This document shows, in pieces, positions 18,004-26,920 of a stretch of DNA of 64,000 nucleotides. The translations under genes were made by a program, and so were the position numbers. The DNA is from DASSFG01 sp035547915 (GTDB lineage Bacteria > Planctomycetota > Planctomycetia > Pirellulales > JAICIG01). Location: contig DASZTS010000095.1 of the NCBI GenBank assembly GCA_035547915.1, forward strand, positions 196,314-260,313, written 5' to 3'. The notes beneath the pieces are model-generated. The model was not told where the DNA came from. It did no database searches and saw only the letters and a list, made by a program, of their open reading frames with translations. Positions within the stretch are counted from its first letter, which is position 1; every line of letters starts with the position of its first letter.

Positions 18004-20267
18004 GGTTTTGCTGGCTGGTCGGCCAACTTCTGCTTGACGCGAGCAATCTTATCGGCGTCGCCTTCTTTTTCAAACGCCGCCTGCGCCTTGTGCCAGGCCT
18101 CGGCGGCGGCCTCCGCCTGACCCGCGGCCGCGCAGGCATCGCCCAGGTGTTCCAACATCACGCCGTCGGGCTCGTCGCCGGCGGTGGCCTTCTTCAACTC
18201 GGCCACGGCCTCGTCGTAGCGACCCAGCCGGTAGAAGGCCCACCCCAGGCTGTCGCGGTAGGCGGCGTTCTCGGGCTCGGCCGACACGGCCCGCTCGATC
18301 ATCGCGAGCGCCCGCTGGAGGTGCTTCGAGTCGTCGGCCCAGAGATAGCCCAGATCGTTCTGCGCACCGATGTCCTCGGGGAATTCATCGAGGATCTGCG
18401 CCAGATACTCTTCGGCGGCGGCCGTGTCGTGCCGGAGCACGGCGATGTTCGACAGGATCATCCGGGCGCGGTGCACCTCTTGGCGGCCCAGGTCGGATTG
18501 ATCGGCGTCGTCGAAGCGGCGGATCAGGTCTTCGCCGGCCTCCACCGCCTCGTCGTAGCGTTTGGCGAAGGAGAGCAACTGGGCCAACCACCCCGCGACC
18601 TGCGGCGCCCGCGGAGCGAGGCTGGCCGCGTGTCTCGCGGCGTCGATGGCCTCCTCGAATTTGTCGGCGGCGGCCAGTGCCCTGGAGAGCATGAAGTGGA
18701 ACGTCGCGTCGCCCGTGGCCACGGCCCGTTCGTCGATCGCCCGTTGCAGGATGGCCGCCCCGTCGTCGTAGCGTTTGGCGGCGAACAGGCCGGCCGCCCA
18801 GGTGCGGTAGAGATCCTTCGCGCTCTCTTGGTTTACCTTCAAGGCCAACTCGAAGAAGTGGGCGGCGTCGTCGAACCGCTCCGCCTCCAAGCACAACAGG
18901 GCTACCGCCAACCGCGGACCGAAGCCGAGGCTATCGGGGTCGGCTTTGTGTCTTTCGCGGGCTGTCGTGACCATCGCGGCCGTCAGCTCGGTATCGGCGA
19001 CGATGGCCTTGAGCTCGCCACCCAGGGCATCGAGCTCGTGTGTCTTGCCCGCGATCTCGCCCAGCAGATCGACGAGCTCCGTGCCACGCTTCGATTGCCG
19101 CAGCACCGCGGCCAGACCCTGATATGCGGCCGCCGACGGGGTCTTCTTCAATGCCGCCCGATAAAGGGGCTCGGCCTGGGCAGGTTGTTCGGCGGCGCGG
19201 TATTGTTCCGCCAGAAACAGAGCGAGGATTTGGTTTTCGCCTTCGGGCTCTCCCTTGGCGAGCTTCTCGAGCGTGGCCACGACCTCGCCGCCGCGGCCGA
19301 GATCGCCCAGCAGTTTGACGAGGAGCTGGTACGGCACCAGGCCTTCGCTCATCGCCTTGGCATCGAAGTATTTTTGCAGCAGGGCGAGCGCCTTGGCCGG
19401 CTCCTTCTTGGCGTCTTCGACGCGGGCCAGGCGGAAGGCATGGACCGCGGCATCGGGTGTCACCTTGTTGGCTTTGTCGAGCGCCGCGACGGCCTCGTCG
19501 AACCGTTCGGCCGATAGGAACGCTTCGGCGAACAGCAGGTAGAGCTGCGCCAAGCTCGTCGCGCCTTCCTTCCCCGCGAGCAGGCCCTTGTAGACTCGTT
19601 CATCCAGCCCGTATTGTTCGGGATGTTCCAATGCCTTGATCACTTCGGCGAAGGCGTCGGACGCTTCGGCGTAGTTGCGGTTCAGATAGGCCATCCGGCC
19701 GACGTCGAGCGACAAGATCACGTATGCGGTGGAACGGTGCTCGGGTTGCAGGGCCCGCGCGGCGCGATAGAAGTCGAGCGCTTCGGCATATTGCTCGTTC
19801 TGCGCGAAGTGGCCGGCCAGTTCCCACAACACGCCGGCTTCGTCGATCCCCAGGTCGCCCTTCGCGGCATAACGCAAGGCCTCGTTCCAGCGCGAGAGGC
19901 GGATCGCCGTCACCACGGCTTGGCGCCGGGCGGTCTGCGAGGAAGGGTCGAAACGGACGGCTCGCTCATAACGCCGCAGCGCTTCGAGCATGTGGTCTTC
20001 TTGCTCGGCGATACGGCCGGCGGCGAACAGGCTCAGCGCCTCGATCCGGTCGTCGTCTTCCTCGCTGCGCGGCCGCGCGGGAACGAACGGTTCGGCCGCG
20101 TCCTCCACGTCCAACCGGGCTACCTCGCCGCGCTGTTCGCCGCGCGCCGGCGTGTCGGTGGCCGGCGCTGGAGGGGTGGGCGCCGCGGGGCCCTTGCCGG
20201 GGCCGGCCAAGACCGTCGCCGACTTCAACGTGAACAGGCCGATCAATAGCACGAAGACGATGCGCAC
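17988..20267 (-). CDS. Large TPR-repeat exported protein
   Basis: About 759 residues. A signal peptide (VRIVFVLLIGLFTLKSATVLA) is followed by a Pro/Ala-rich linker and then a long series of tetratricopeptide repeats through the whole protein, for example HMLEALRRYERAVRFDPSSQ, YAEALDFYRAARALQPEHRS and YRDSLGWAFYRLGRYDEAV. The start is the GTG at 20267, placed 6 bases after AGGAGA. The frame is open further upstream to 20360 but that part is basic and unlikely. The protein probably acts as a periplasmic or outer-membrane scaffold. Its 3' end carries the 17-bp tandem repeat. Confidence 0.85.
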   Translation of the reverse strand: MRIVFVLLIGLFTLKSATVLAGPGKGPAAPTPPAPATDTPARGEQRGEVARLDVEDAAEPFVPARPRSEEDDDRIEALSLFAAGRIAEQEDHMLEALRRYERAVRFDPSSQTARRQAVVTAIRLSRWNEALRYAAKGDLGIDEAGVLWELAGHFAQNEQYAEALDFYRAARALQPEHRSTAYVILSLDVGRMAYLNRNYAEASDAFAEVIKALEHPEQYGLDERVYKGLLAGKEGATSLAQLYLLFAEAFLSAERFDEAVAALDKANKVTPDAAVHAFRLARVEDAKKEPAKALALLQKYFDAKAMSEGLVPYQLLVKLLGDLGRGGEVVATLEKLAKGEPEGENQILALFLAEQYRAAEQPAQAEPLYRAALKKTPSAAAYQGLAAVLRQSKRGTELVDLLGEIAGKTHELDALGGELKAIVADTELTAAMVTTARERHKADPDSLGFGPRLAVALLCLEAERFDDAAHFFELALKVNQESAKDLYRTWAAGLFAAKRYDDGAAILQRAIDERAVATGDATFHFMLSRALAAADKFEEAIDAARHAASLAPRAPQVAGWLAQLLSFAKRYDEAVEAGEDLIRRFDDADQSDLGRQEVHRARMILSNIAVLRHDTAAAEEYLAQILDEFPEDIGAQNDLGYLWADDSKHLQRALAMIERAVSAEPENAAYRDSLGWAFYRLGRYDEAVAELKKATAGDEPDGVMLEHLGDACAAAGQAEAAAEAWHKAQAAFEKEGDADKIARVKQKLADQPAKPAAGN

Positions 20268-20930
20268 GGACACTCTCCTGACCGGTCTTGCGATTTTGCC
20301 CTGCCCCTTGCACCCGTCGCCGCGCCGCTCCCCGACCACCTCCGCGGCTTCCCAAACCATTGGTGCGCTAAGAGCTTAAGGCCGGACTGCCGCGATCGAA
20401 TCGGTGCCTGAGACGGACACGGTTCAACCCTCCAATTTTACCAGATCCGCAAGATGCTTCCCAGGCCGATACACCCCGACGGTGGCCCATTCACAGACGG
20501 TATCCGGCCGTCGCGCCTTAGTCTACGGTTGTGTTTTCACTCTGTCAAACAATTTGTTACCACTACGTGTGATGGCATCGGTTTTGGCGGGCGACGCCCG
20601 AGGTTGCGGGCGAAGTCGTTGCGCGCCGGCGGACTGCACCGACGGCCAGACGGTTTCCGTCCAAGCTGAAGTCGGTTTTCGAGGCAACGACGTGGCTGGC
20701 CACACTCCGGGCGATCGGCAAGACGCTTGGCGGTCCTGCCGAGACGATCACCATTTCGACGTTCGCCTCGCTCGTTGCCGTGGCGGCTTGCTTCCGGCGC
20801 CCGGCCTCGAGTCACCCTCCCGCGCGGCGGCGGGCCTCGGAAGTGGGCGGGGGCACGCTTGGTCGGTTGCGCGGAAACGCTCCTGGTCTACCAACGGTAT
20901 GGCCCCTCTCCCCTGGGTTACTCGTAAGTG
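20268..20930. other. Gene-free stretch
   Basis: About 660 bases upstream of the large TPR gene. Frames that stay open here give translations without family features, signal or conserved pattern on either strand. I see nothing I can name in it. Confidence 0.4.
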
Positions 20931-21670
20931 ACGTTTCTCCTCGCCGCGCGCAGCGCGCGCAGAGAGTATGTATTCTTACATCTACCATCTACCATCTTCT
21001 CTTCTCTTCTCTTCTCTTCTCTAGTCGCGTTCGCGCGCACTGCGCGCGCCGTTTTCGCGCGATCGCAAGTGCTTTCCGTTTGGCGGTTTGCGTGTTTCAG
21101 CGCGCGCACTTTGCTGCGCGCGCAGGAGCGCGCGCGCGGCGCGCACACCAGCGCGCGCATCGCGCGCAAACGAGCGCGCGCGCTGCGCGCAAACCAGCGC
21201 GCGCGCTGCGCGCCACGGCGCGCGCGCCGTCTTCCGCGCGCCATGCGCCTCCTCGCAAGTACGTTGTATTCTGCGGTTTGCGCGTTTCGCTGCGCGCGCA
21301 TAGGATACGCGCGCGCTGTGCGCACAACCAGCGCGCGCGCACGGCGCGCGCTGCGCACGGACCCGCGCGCACCGTGCGCGCGCGCCGCGCGCAGAGCAGC
21401 GCGCGCCGCGCGCGGCAAAAAAATCTGTCGAGCCGTCGCGTCACGCCGGTCGCTGTGCTGTTCGACGGCCACGCGCGCCCTCATAAGTGCTTCCGGTTAG
21501 ACGGTTTCATGCATCCCGCTGGTCGCCCGTAACTCGCATGCCACAGAACGTGCCGCGGCCGCGCGCAGCGCGCGCAACCTCGGCGCGCGCGCGAAAATCC
21601 CCCTCTGCGCGCGCAAAAGCGCCTCGGCGCGCGCGCCGCGGACCCTCAGCGCGCGCGCAAAATCCCCTAG
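20931..21670. repeat. GCGCGC-rich low-complexity block with a TTCTC microsatellite
   Basis: A stretch dominated by GCGCGC/CGCGCG hexamers, dozens of copies, mixed with short unique islands. A pure pyrimidine microsatellite (TTCTC repeated about five times, 20997-21022) lies near its left end. A longer sub-unit (CGCAAGTGCTTTCCGTTTGG and the following CGGTTTG...GTTTC) occurs at 21064, 21254 and, degenerate, at 21483. Translations in several frames are runs of RA, AR or CA and have no coding sense. Alternating purine-pyrimidine of this length favours Z-form DNA and many hairpins. Confidence 0.9.
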
Positions 21671-21843
21671 CGGAAGGGCTGCCGGCGGGGGGGCAGACAT
21701 GAAGCTTCGGGGCCGGACATGCGGCCCCGCTCGGTGGCGAAGGGTGTCACTACCGGCGATGCGGCAGTGAGACATCGGCGTGTTTGAAGAATCCGGGGTG
21801 GTCGCCCCGCGACCAGGGGCGGGCAGAATCTAGGGGTGGTTCG

Positions 21844-22242
21844 TCATCGCTGTATCTCAGGCCCGCGGAACCAGCGCGTGCCGTCTGGCATGGTCATCGA
21901 TTCTATGAATAGTCTGTTCCGAAGCGCGTTCGCAGGGCGCGGAGACCGCAGCCAATCGAGCCTCCTGATCGTGCCCGTGCCGTCGCAGGCGGGACAGAAT
22001 TCTTTGAGGATATGGCCGGGCGAGCCGGTGTAGGCCGATCGTGAATCGAACTCCATCGGCTGCCAGGTGAAGGCATCCGAGAAGTACGGGCAAGCGTCCC
22101 CGAGCCGGCATCGGCCCGCGTCGTCGACGTTCCCGCCGTGACAGATCGGGCACTCGATCCGCCAAGCGAGCCAGCCGAAAGCGCCGCAGACGACCAGCAT
22201 GGCCACCAGCAACGCGCGGAGGGTGAACTTCGGGCGGGGCAT
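21844..22242 (-). CDS. Membrane-anchored small protein with two CxxCxG motifs
   Basis: A 132-residue protein, MPRPKFTLRALLVAMLVVCG, then a soluble tail with CPICHGG near residue 31, a CRLGDAC segment, and CPACDGTG near residue 83. The paired CxxCxG motifs recall the zinc-binding cysteine repeats of DnaJ, so zinc binding is likely. It is last in a three-gene minus-strand run (5 bases after the previous stop). Part of its 3' half (21905-22020) is duplicated at 22538-22640. Confidence 0.65.
   Translation of the reverse strand: MPRPKFTLRALLVAMLVVCGAFGWLAWRIECPICHGGNVDDAGRCRLGDACPYFSDAFTWQPMEFDSRSAYTGSPGHILKEFCPACDGTGTIRRLDWLRSPRPANALRNRLFIESMTMPDGTRWFRGPEIQR
21905..22020. repeat. Duplicated segment, copy A
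   Basis: Matches 22538-22640. In copy A (minus-strand order) the block CATATCCTCAAAGAATTCTG precedes the block CACGGGCACGATCAGGAGG; in copy B the order is reversed, as expected if a tandem duplication was later cut down. Confidence 0.7.
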
Positions 22243-22246
22243 AGGG

Positions 22247-22645
22247 TTACTTGGGGATCGATGTGCCTATAGCGATGACAGACGCGAACGCAAGCCCGAG
22301 GCCGCTTAAGCAGCCAGGCGCGCGCGTCTGCGGATTGGCCTGTATTGCCAACCAGAGCATCCAAATGATGAGCCCTGTCCAGTAGGCATACCACTGTATT
22401 TCCACTTCGATGGGGCAGGACCAGGCCACGTTGCCTACCCCGACGTTGATTGCCACTCGGCCGGCGAATCCGCCAGCGAAAAACGCCAAACTGATGAGCC
22501 ACAGCCGGGGCGCAGTCGGGACAGAGTTCGCAGGCGGGACAGAGTTCTTTGAGGATATGGATTCGTTCCGAAGCGCGTTCGCGGGGCGCGGAGGCCCCAG
22601 CCAAATCGAGCCTCCTGATCGTGCCCGTGTCGTCCGTCGGGTCAT
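22247..22645 (-). CDS. Small membrane protein, N-terminal part from a duplicated segment
   Basis: 132 residues. The C-terminal 80 contain about three hydrophobic helices (LWLISLAFFAGGFAG, TGLIIWMLWLAI, GLGLAFASVIAIG). The first 45 residues are polar and are encoded by DNA that duplicates the 3' part of the next gene, so the original protein may have begun near the first helix. The ATG at 22645 overlaps the stop of the upstream gene (TGATG), implying translational coupling. No function can be assigned. Confidence 0.45.
   Translation of the reverse strand: MTRRTTRARSGGSIWLGPPRPANALRNESISSKNSVPPANSVPTAPRLWLISLAFFAGGFAGRVAINVGVGNVAWSCPIEVEIQWYAYWTGLIIWMLWLAIQANPQTRAPGCLSGLGLAFASVIAIGTSIPK
22538..22640. 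repeat. Duplicated segment, copy B
   Basis: Circularly permuted relative of 21905-22020; it forms the 5' part of the small membrane protein gene 22247-22645. Confidence 0.7.
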
Positions 22646-23166
22646 CACTCAGCGTCCCGTAAGCTCGTCAGCAGCCGATCGATATCCTGGAGAAACGAAT
22701 CGACGTGGGGTGGATCGACCAGTGAAGTCTTGAACGCGAATCGTAGGCAATGGGCGGTCGGATCGTCCACCAGCAACCGGTCTCCGATCCCGCGCTCCGG
22801 CCACGGCCACGACTTCCCGCCGCAACTCGATGCGAGCACCTCGGCGATGGTGCCCGTCTTGATCTTGCGCCGGTGCTCATAGATCGTCAGTTCGAGGCCG
22901 GTCAGCGACAGCGTCGGCCGTGCGGAACGGCCCTGGCGAAGGTCGTTCAACTGCCGGTAAAAGTCGGCGAGCACGTCGGGCGAATAGACGTCACAATGAT
23001 GCCTTTCGAGACGAACCTCCGCCGCAAGCGAAATCGACACGTCAAACCCGATGTTCTGCCGCGGAATGATCCGATCGGCCACGAAAACAAGGGCGGTATC
23101 GGGCGCCAGGCCGCGGAGCGTGAGCGTCTGCCGGGGTATCTGTCGCCAGTCGCCGCTGCCTGTCAT
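22645..23166 (-). CDS. Hypothetical cytoplasmic protein
   Basis: A 173-residue protein with no signal peptide or membrane segment; mixed alpha/beta look, with a DVYSPDVLADFYRQLNDLRQ helix and a C-terminal DSFLQDIDRLLTSLRDAE helix. AGGGA 5 bases upstream supports the ATG at 23166. It is first of a three-gene run. I do not recognise the family. Confidence 0.6.
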   Translation of the reverse strand: MTGSGDWRQIPRQTLTLRGLAPDTALVFVADRIIPRQNIGFDVSISLAAEVRLERHHCDVYSPDVLADFYRQLNDLRQGRSARPTLSLTGLELTIYEHRRKIKTGTIAEVLASSCGGKSWPWPERGIGDRLLVDDPTAHCLRFAFKTSLVDPPHVDSFLQDIDRLLTSLRDAE

Positions 23167-23210
23167 CTTCCCTGGGTTCTCCCCATGCCCGCCAGCATAC
23201 CACGGCGGGT

Positions 23211-23762
23211 TTACCGTCTCGGCTCATACCGCATCGCCACCGCCCCCGAGCCGAGCTCCAGCCGGCTCACGGGCTTCAGGTCCACATGCTTCGATAGTCC
23301 GGCGAACAACGTCGGCCCGTGGCCGGCCAGCCTGGGATGTACCACGAACTCGTACTCATCGATCAATCCCAGCTCCGCCAACGCCAGCGCGAGTTTCACC
23401 CCTCCCACGAGCAGCCCCTCACCCGATTCCCGCTTGAGCCGCTGAACGGCCTCCTCCGGGTCGCCGCGGACGAGCTCCGCGTTCCAATCGACCCGCTCCA
23501 GGCTGCTCGACACGACGTATTTCCTCGCCGCGTCGATCGCGCGGGCGAAGGGTTCCATCCAAGCGGGCCTCGGCACCGCGTGCGCCGGCGGCCGGAACGC
23601 CGCTTCCATCATCTCATAGGTCACCCGGCCGAAGAGGAGGGCATCGGCCCGGTTGAGGTTCTCGATCGCGTGGCGATGCAACTCCTCGTCCGCCGGAATC
23701 GCACGATGATCGCAGCACCCATCCAACGTGACGTTGATCGAATACCGCAGGGGTCGTGTCAT
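23211..23762 (-). CDS. Dihydrofolate-reductase-family (RibD C-terminal) protein
   Basis: A 183-residue protein of the DHFR/RibD-C fold: YSINVTLDG at the N terminus, ALLFGRVTYEMM, KYVVSSSLE, GEGLLVGGVKLALALAELGLIDEYEFVVHP and a final beta strand. Members bind NADPH and reduce small molecules; the physiological substrate of this subgroup is mostly unknown. It is often an accessory gene. The ATG at 23762 gives a normal family N terminus. Confidence 0.9.
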   Translation of the reverse strand: MTRPLRYSINVTLDGCCDHRAIPADEELHRHAIENLNRADALLFGRVTYEMMEAAFRPPAHAVPRPAWMEPFARAIDAARKYVVSSSLERVDWNAELVRGDPEEAVQRLKRESGEGLLVGGVKLALALAELGLIDEYEFVVHPRLAGHGPTLFAGLSKHVDLKPVSRLELGSGAVAMRYEPRR

Positions 23763-23831
23763 GCGAGTATCAGAGCAAGTTAGGTTCGACCGCGCCGGGG
23801 TGACTGCTCAAAGAACCAGAGCCCATAAAGC

Positions 23832-23936
23832 GAAGCGCGGCTGACAAAACCCGGAAGTCGGAGCGCCGCGGGCAAAAACTCGGCCGTGAAACGCCGATTT
23901 TTCGGAAGCTCGACCCGGTTTCGTCGGTCGCTCTAA
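23832..23936. repeat. Dispersed TIR repeat (forward)
   Basis: Left end GCGCGGCTGACAAAACCCGG, palindrome ACTCGGCCGTGAAACGCCGA, right end CCGGTTTCGTCGGTCGCTCT. Its right end touches the 3' end of the LRR protein gene. Confidence 0.85.
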
Positions 23937-25774
23937 CGTCCATGAATCCATTTCTGCGCGAACGGACGCACATCGTCTTCCCAAGGAATCTCCAAAGTGC
24001 TGAGTTTTTCAAAGTTGTCATAATCGGCGTCGATGACCATGTCAGGACGGGCCTGCCGCAACTTCTCCAACGCGCGACGCTGGTCGTCGGCCTCGATGGC
24101 CCACACAGCCAGTCGGCCGGCGTTGTCGAGTGGCAGCCAGAGCCCGGTCCCGCTTTCGTCCGCGTTCGCGATGTGGACCGTCCGAAGTCGCTCGAGGCGG
24201 GCCAGCGCCTCGAATCCCTCTGCGGTCGCCATGTCCACGCCGATCGCGAGCTCTTCCAGCGATGTCAGCGGAGCCAGTTTCGCCAAACCGGCGCCGGTGA
24301 CCAGGGTCATACTCAAGTTGAGCGTCCTTAGACGCTCGAAGCCGGACAGCCGATCGAGATCGTCGTCACCCACCCACGAGCCGTGCAAATCGAGCTGTTC
24401 GAGACCTGGCAGGACGGGAAGATGCGCCAGCACCTCAGTCTCCGTATCCGGTTCGTCGAGAACCGCGAAGAGCAACGTTCCAGCCGGGTTAATATCGAGC
24501 GCGAGCGTTTTCAGGTTTACGAGTGGTGCAAGACGGGCGAGATCGCCGGCGCTACACGGCCATAGACTCAGGCGGAGTCGCTCGAGGGCGGTTAGTTTGC
24601 CGATGGCCGCCAGGTAATGGTGTGCGGCATTGCGGGTACTTTGCCGGTGATCGTCGAGCGTCTCCGTGCCATACGCGCCCCGACAATCCAGGTTCAGGAT
24701 TCGTAAGTGCCGCATCTCGCTGAGGATGGCAGCCATGTCGGGGGTGAATTCGCGCGGATAAACGTGGGGCGTTGTATCAGGCTGGATGTCGAGCAATCGC
24801 AGACTGGGCAAGTGGGCCAACTGCTTGAAAACCTGCCGGTTTTGCTCGGCGTCATTATTCTCATACAGCGCTGCGAAACGAACACCGACGATATGCCGGC
24901 AAAAGCGGTCTGCCCCGACAACGCTGAGCCATTTGGGCGCGCCGCGTTCGACGTAAACGTCTCTCTGCTCGATTCCCAACCAATCGTTCCGGGACCCCTC
25001 GTCATAGATGCCAAGCGACTCGACGAACGCTTCTTGCCGGTTGGCCCGATCGCGGGCGACGGCAAACCACGCGCAGGGTGCCGCGACCACAGCCACGCCG
25101 ACAAGCATGGCGCGCAGACTCCAACGCAAGCGCCGCCGGTAGTGCCGCATCAGCCGTTCCCATGCGAAGGCGGTCGCGGCCAGCATCAGCAACCAGAGAA
25201 CGAGGTTGCCCGCCAAAAGGGCTGCCCCGTAATCCCATTCCAAAAAATAGGTGGGAGAGACGACCGGGTAATGGAGTTCGACGTGCCAATACCAGGCGAA
25301 GGGCCAGCCGTAATTAGAATTGTACACCCGTCGTCCCGGCCATTCGGAACTCAGATTCGCCAGCACGGTAAGAACCGAAACGAGGATCACCGGCACGACC
25401 GTCGTTATCGGTGGACGCCAACGGATCCGCGGTTGATACCTGCGCAGCACCCACTGAGAACCGGCGGCGGCCACGAGCAGAACGATCCATACCGCCGCAT
25501 CCGCCAGCAGGTGCGACGCACTATACCGTGACACCGGCCAATGGGAGGTCGTGGGCCACTCCGACCCCGGATCTTCGACCCTCGTTCGCCAGTACCAGCT
25601 CAGCGGCCAGCCGTAGGCCAGTTCCGCTGATTTCCCTCTAGCGACCGTTTGATCCAAATACTCGATTGTCATCGGTTGCGACGACGCCGCGTTGGCCAAC
25701 ACGATGGCTGCCACGACGACCATCATACCCAGTGGTAAGCGACGACAACCGAGTTTTTCGGAACCCTCGCTCAT
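23933..25774 (-). CDS. Membrane protein with leucine-rich repeats
   Basis: 613 residues. The N-terminal 250 hold several hydrophobic segments (MMVVVAAIVLANAAS, WIVLLVAAAGSQWVL, VVPVILVSVLTVLA, LAGNLVLWLLMLAATAFA and RWSLRAMLVGVAVVAAP). The last of these has the same lead as the small RFxFxxRxLL proteins. The C-terminal part is a leucine-rich-repeat array (LEQLDLHGSWVGDDDLDRLS, LRTLNLSMTLVTGAGLAKLA, LEELAIGV). GGAAGGA 6 bases upstream fixes the ATG. LRR proteins of this kind are numerous in planctomycetes and probably bind proteins; the partner is unknown. Confidence 0.85.
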   Translation of the reverse strand: MSEGSEKLGCRRLPLGMMVVVAAIVLANAASSQPMTIEYLDQTVARGKSAELAYGWPLSWYWRTRVEDPGSEWPTTSHWPVSRYSASHLLADAAVWIVLLVAAAGSQWVLRRYQPRIRWRPPITTVVPVILVSVLTVLANLSSEWPGRRVYNSNYGWPFAWYWHVELHYPVVSPTYFLEWDYGAALLAGNLVLWLLMLAATAFAWERLMRHYRRRLRWSLRAMLVGVAVVAAPCAWFAVARDRANRQEAFVESLGIYDEGSRNDWLGIEQRDVYVERGAPKWLSVVGADRFCRHIVGVRFAALYENNDAEQNRQVFKQLAHLPSLRLLDIQPDTTPHVYPREFTPDMAAILSEMRHLRILNLDCRGAYGTETLDDHRQSTRNAAHHYLAAIGKLTALERLRLSLWPCSAGDLARLAPLVNLKTLALDINPAGTLLFAVLDEPDTETEVLAHLPVLPGLEQLDLHGSWVGDDDLDRLSGFERLRTLNLSMTLVTGAGLAKLAPLTSLEELAIGVDMATAEGFEALARLERLRTVHIANADESGTGLWLPLDNAGRLAVWAIEADDQRRALEKLRQARPDMVIDADYDNFEKLSTLEIPWEDDVRPFAQKWIHGR

Positions 25775-25992
25775 GCTTCCTTCCGGATGCTCGAAGCGCC
25801 GTGGCGAACGACGCCGGGATCCATTGTAGGGTATCAGACATTAGATTACGCGGCGGCGAGGCCGGGCAAGCAACAGCCCGATCCTGCGCGCGAAGAAAGC
25901 CCACGAGCCAAGGATGGCGGCGGCCGCCTAACGGCCCTTTGGTGGTGGGTGAGGATCAGGTGGTGGGTGATTCGTGTGGTGCCGTGAGGGGG

Positions 25993-26178
25993 CTATGATT
26001 TGGCGGGACTTTCCTGCAACAGGTAGCCGTGTTCCTTGCGTAGCCGCTCAACCAGCGCTGTGCTTTTACTTCTGGCTTCATCGGACTCCGCGATTAGTTG
26101 CAGGCTGTTCTTCGCCGCCGCTTGATAGCGGCAGATCAATTCGCGCAGCTCGAAGCTCAATAGGTCTTCGTTGGTCAT
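25993..26178 (-). CDS. Small helical protein, unknown function
   Basis: A 61-residue charged protein, MTNEDLLSFELRELICRYQA and onward, predicted to be a helical hairpin. Its upstream region (26176-26285) is the second copy of the conserved block also found upstream of the small gene at 7553-7753, which argues for a real transcribed unit. No known family. Confidence 0.5.
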   Translation of the reverse strand: MTNEDLLSFELRELICRYQAAAKNSLQLIAESDEARSKSTALVERLRKEHGYLLQESPAKS

Positions 26179-26285
26179 AAGCCGACTCCCGCGTGGGGAT
26201 GGTCAGCTTAGAACGAATGCTTGGCCCCGGAGCAGGGCGGCAAACCTGGGAAGTCGGCCATCGGTCTAACGAGCATCATAATCCA
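26176..26285. repeat. Conserved upstream block, copy 2
   Basis: Second copy of the 7750-7860 block, about 70 percent identical by eye, in the same position relative to a small minus-strand gene. Confidence 0.7.
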
Positions 26286-26319
26286 TGCCCGGCGCATGAA
26301 AAAAGGCCGCGCCAAAAAC

Positions 26320-26511
26320 CTAGGCGAGTCGCCCGGTTGTTTGCCGCACGATCTCGGTCGTTGAGCGCAGGTCCGCAACAACGGCCCTCGCATGTCTGAT
26401 GATCTCCCGTCGCTCGTTCATCAGGTAGCGGTGGACGCGGATTGCCTCACGAACTTCGCGATGCAGTTCTTCGGCCCGCAATAGCAGGAAGGGGTCGATC
26501 GGCTCATGCAT
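26320..26511 (-). CDS. Small helical protein, unknown function
   Basis: A 63-residue protein, MHEPIDPFLLLRAEELHREV onward, made almost entirely of amphipathic helix with many Arg and Glu. It sits among other helical mini-proteins on the same strand. Short length leaves coding status uncertain, but composition and codon use look normal for this genome. Confidence 0.45.
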   Translation of the reverse strand: MHEPIDPFLLLRAEELHREVREAIRVHRYLMNERREIIRHARAVVADLRSTTEIVRQTTGRLA

Positions 26512-26636
26512 GGCGTGGTTCCTGAACTAGATCCACTCTAGTCGGGTATCGTCCGCATCCAAGCCCCCAGGCCAATTAGGGGAACCGTCACACGGGTAGT
26601 GGGACGGGATCGAGTCGGGACCGGTAGACTTGCCGG

Positions 26637-26825
26637 TCAGCTCGCGCGCGGCTTCTTGCCCGTGGCCTGCTTCAACTCGCGCAGCGTTTCTTCTTGAGCG
26701 GCGATGGCCTTTTTAACGCTGCCCGCTTGCTCGGCCATCTTCTGCTGCATCGCCTCAATCTCGGTCTGCCGAGTCTTGAGCCGCTCAATGCGGGCAATCA
26801 GGTCGTCGATTTCTTTCGGGTCCAT
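26637..26825 (-). CDS. Small coiled-coil protein
   Basis: 62 residues: MDPKEIDDLIARIERLKTRQ followed by further heptads to about residue 55 and a basic end KKPRAS. A clear two-stranded coiled-coil pattern. I used the ATG at 26825; the frame is open upstream but that part runs toward the dispersed repeat. Function unknown. Confidence 0.5.
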   Translation of the reverse strand: MDPKEIDDLIARIERLKTRQTEIEAMQQKMAEQAGSVKKAIAAQEETLRELKQATGKKPRAS

Positions 26826-26920
26826 GTCGCTAGATAAACGGTGATGCCTTAAGAGCCTATCCGAGAACCGATGTTGCGACAGGAACGATTCGACTCGCCA
26901 GCAGGTTTTCGGATCGGCTC

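Noticed and set aside
20404..20931. Plus-strand open frame of 175 residues
   Set aside because: Composition does not look like protein, several frames are open over the same bases, and no ribosome binding site or family feature is seen.
20918..21532. Open frames of 180-250 residues through the GCGCGC block on both strands
   Set aside because: Products are runs of Ala/Arg/Cys from the hexamer repeats, with no domain, signal or start context; open frames are expected because GCGCGC lacks stop codons.
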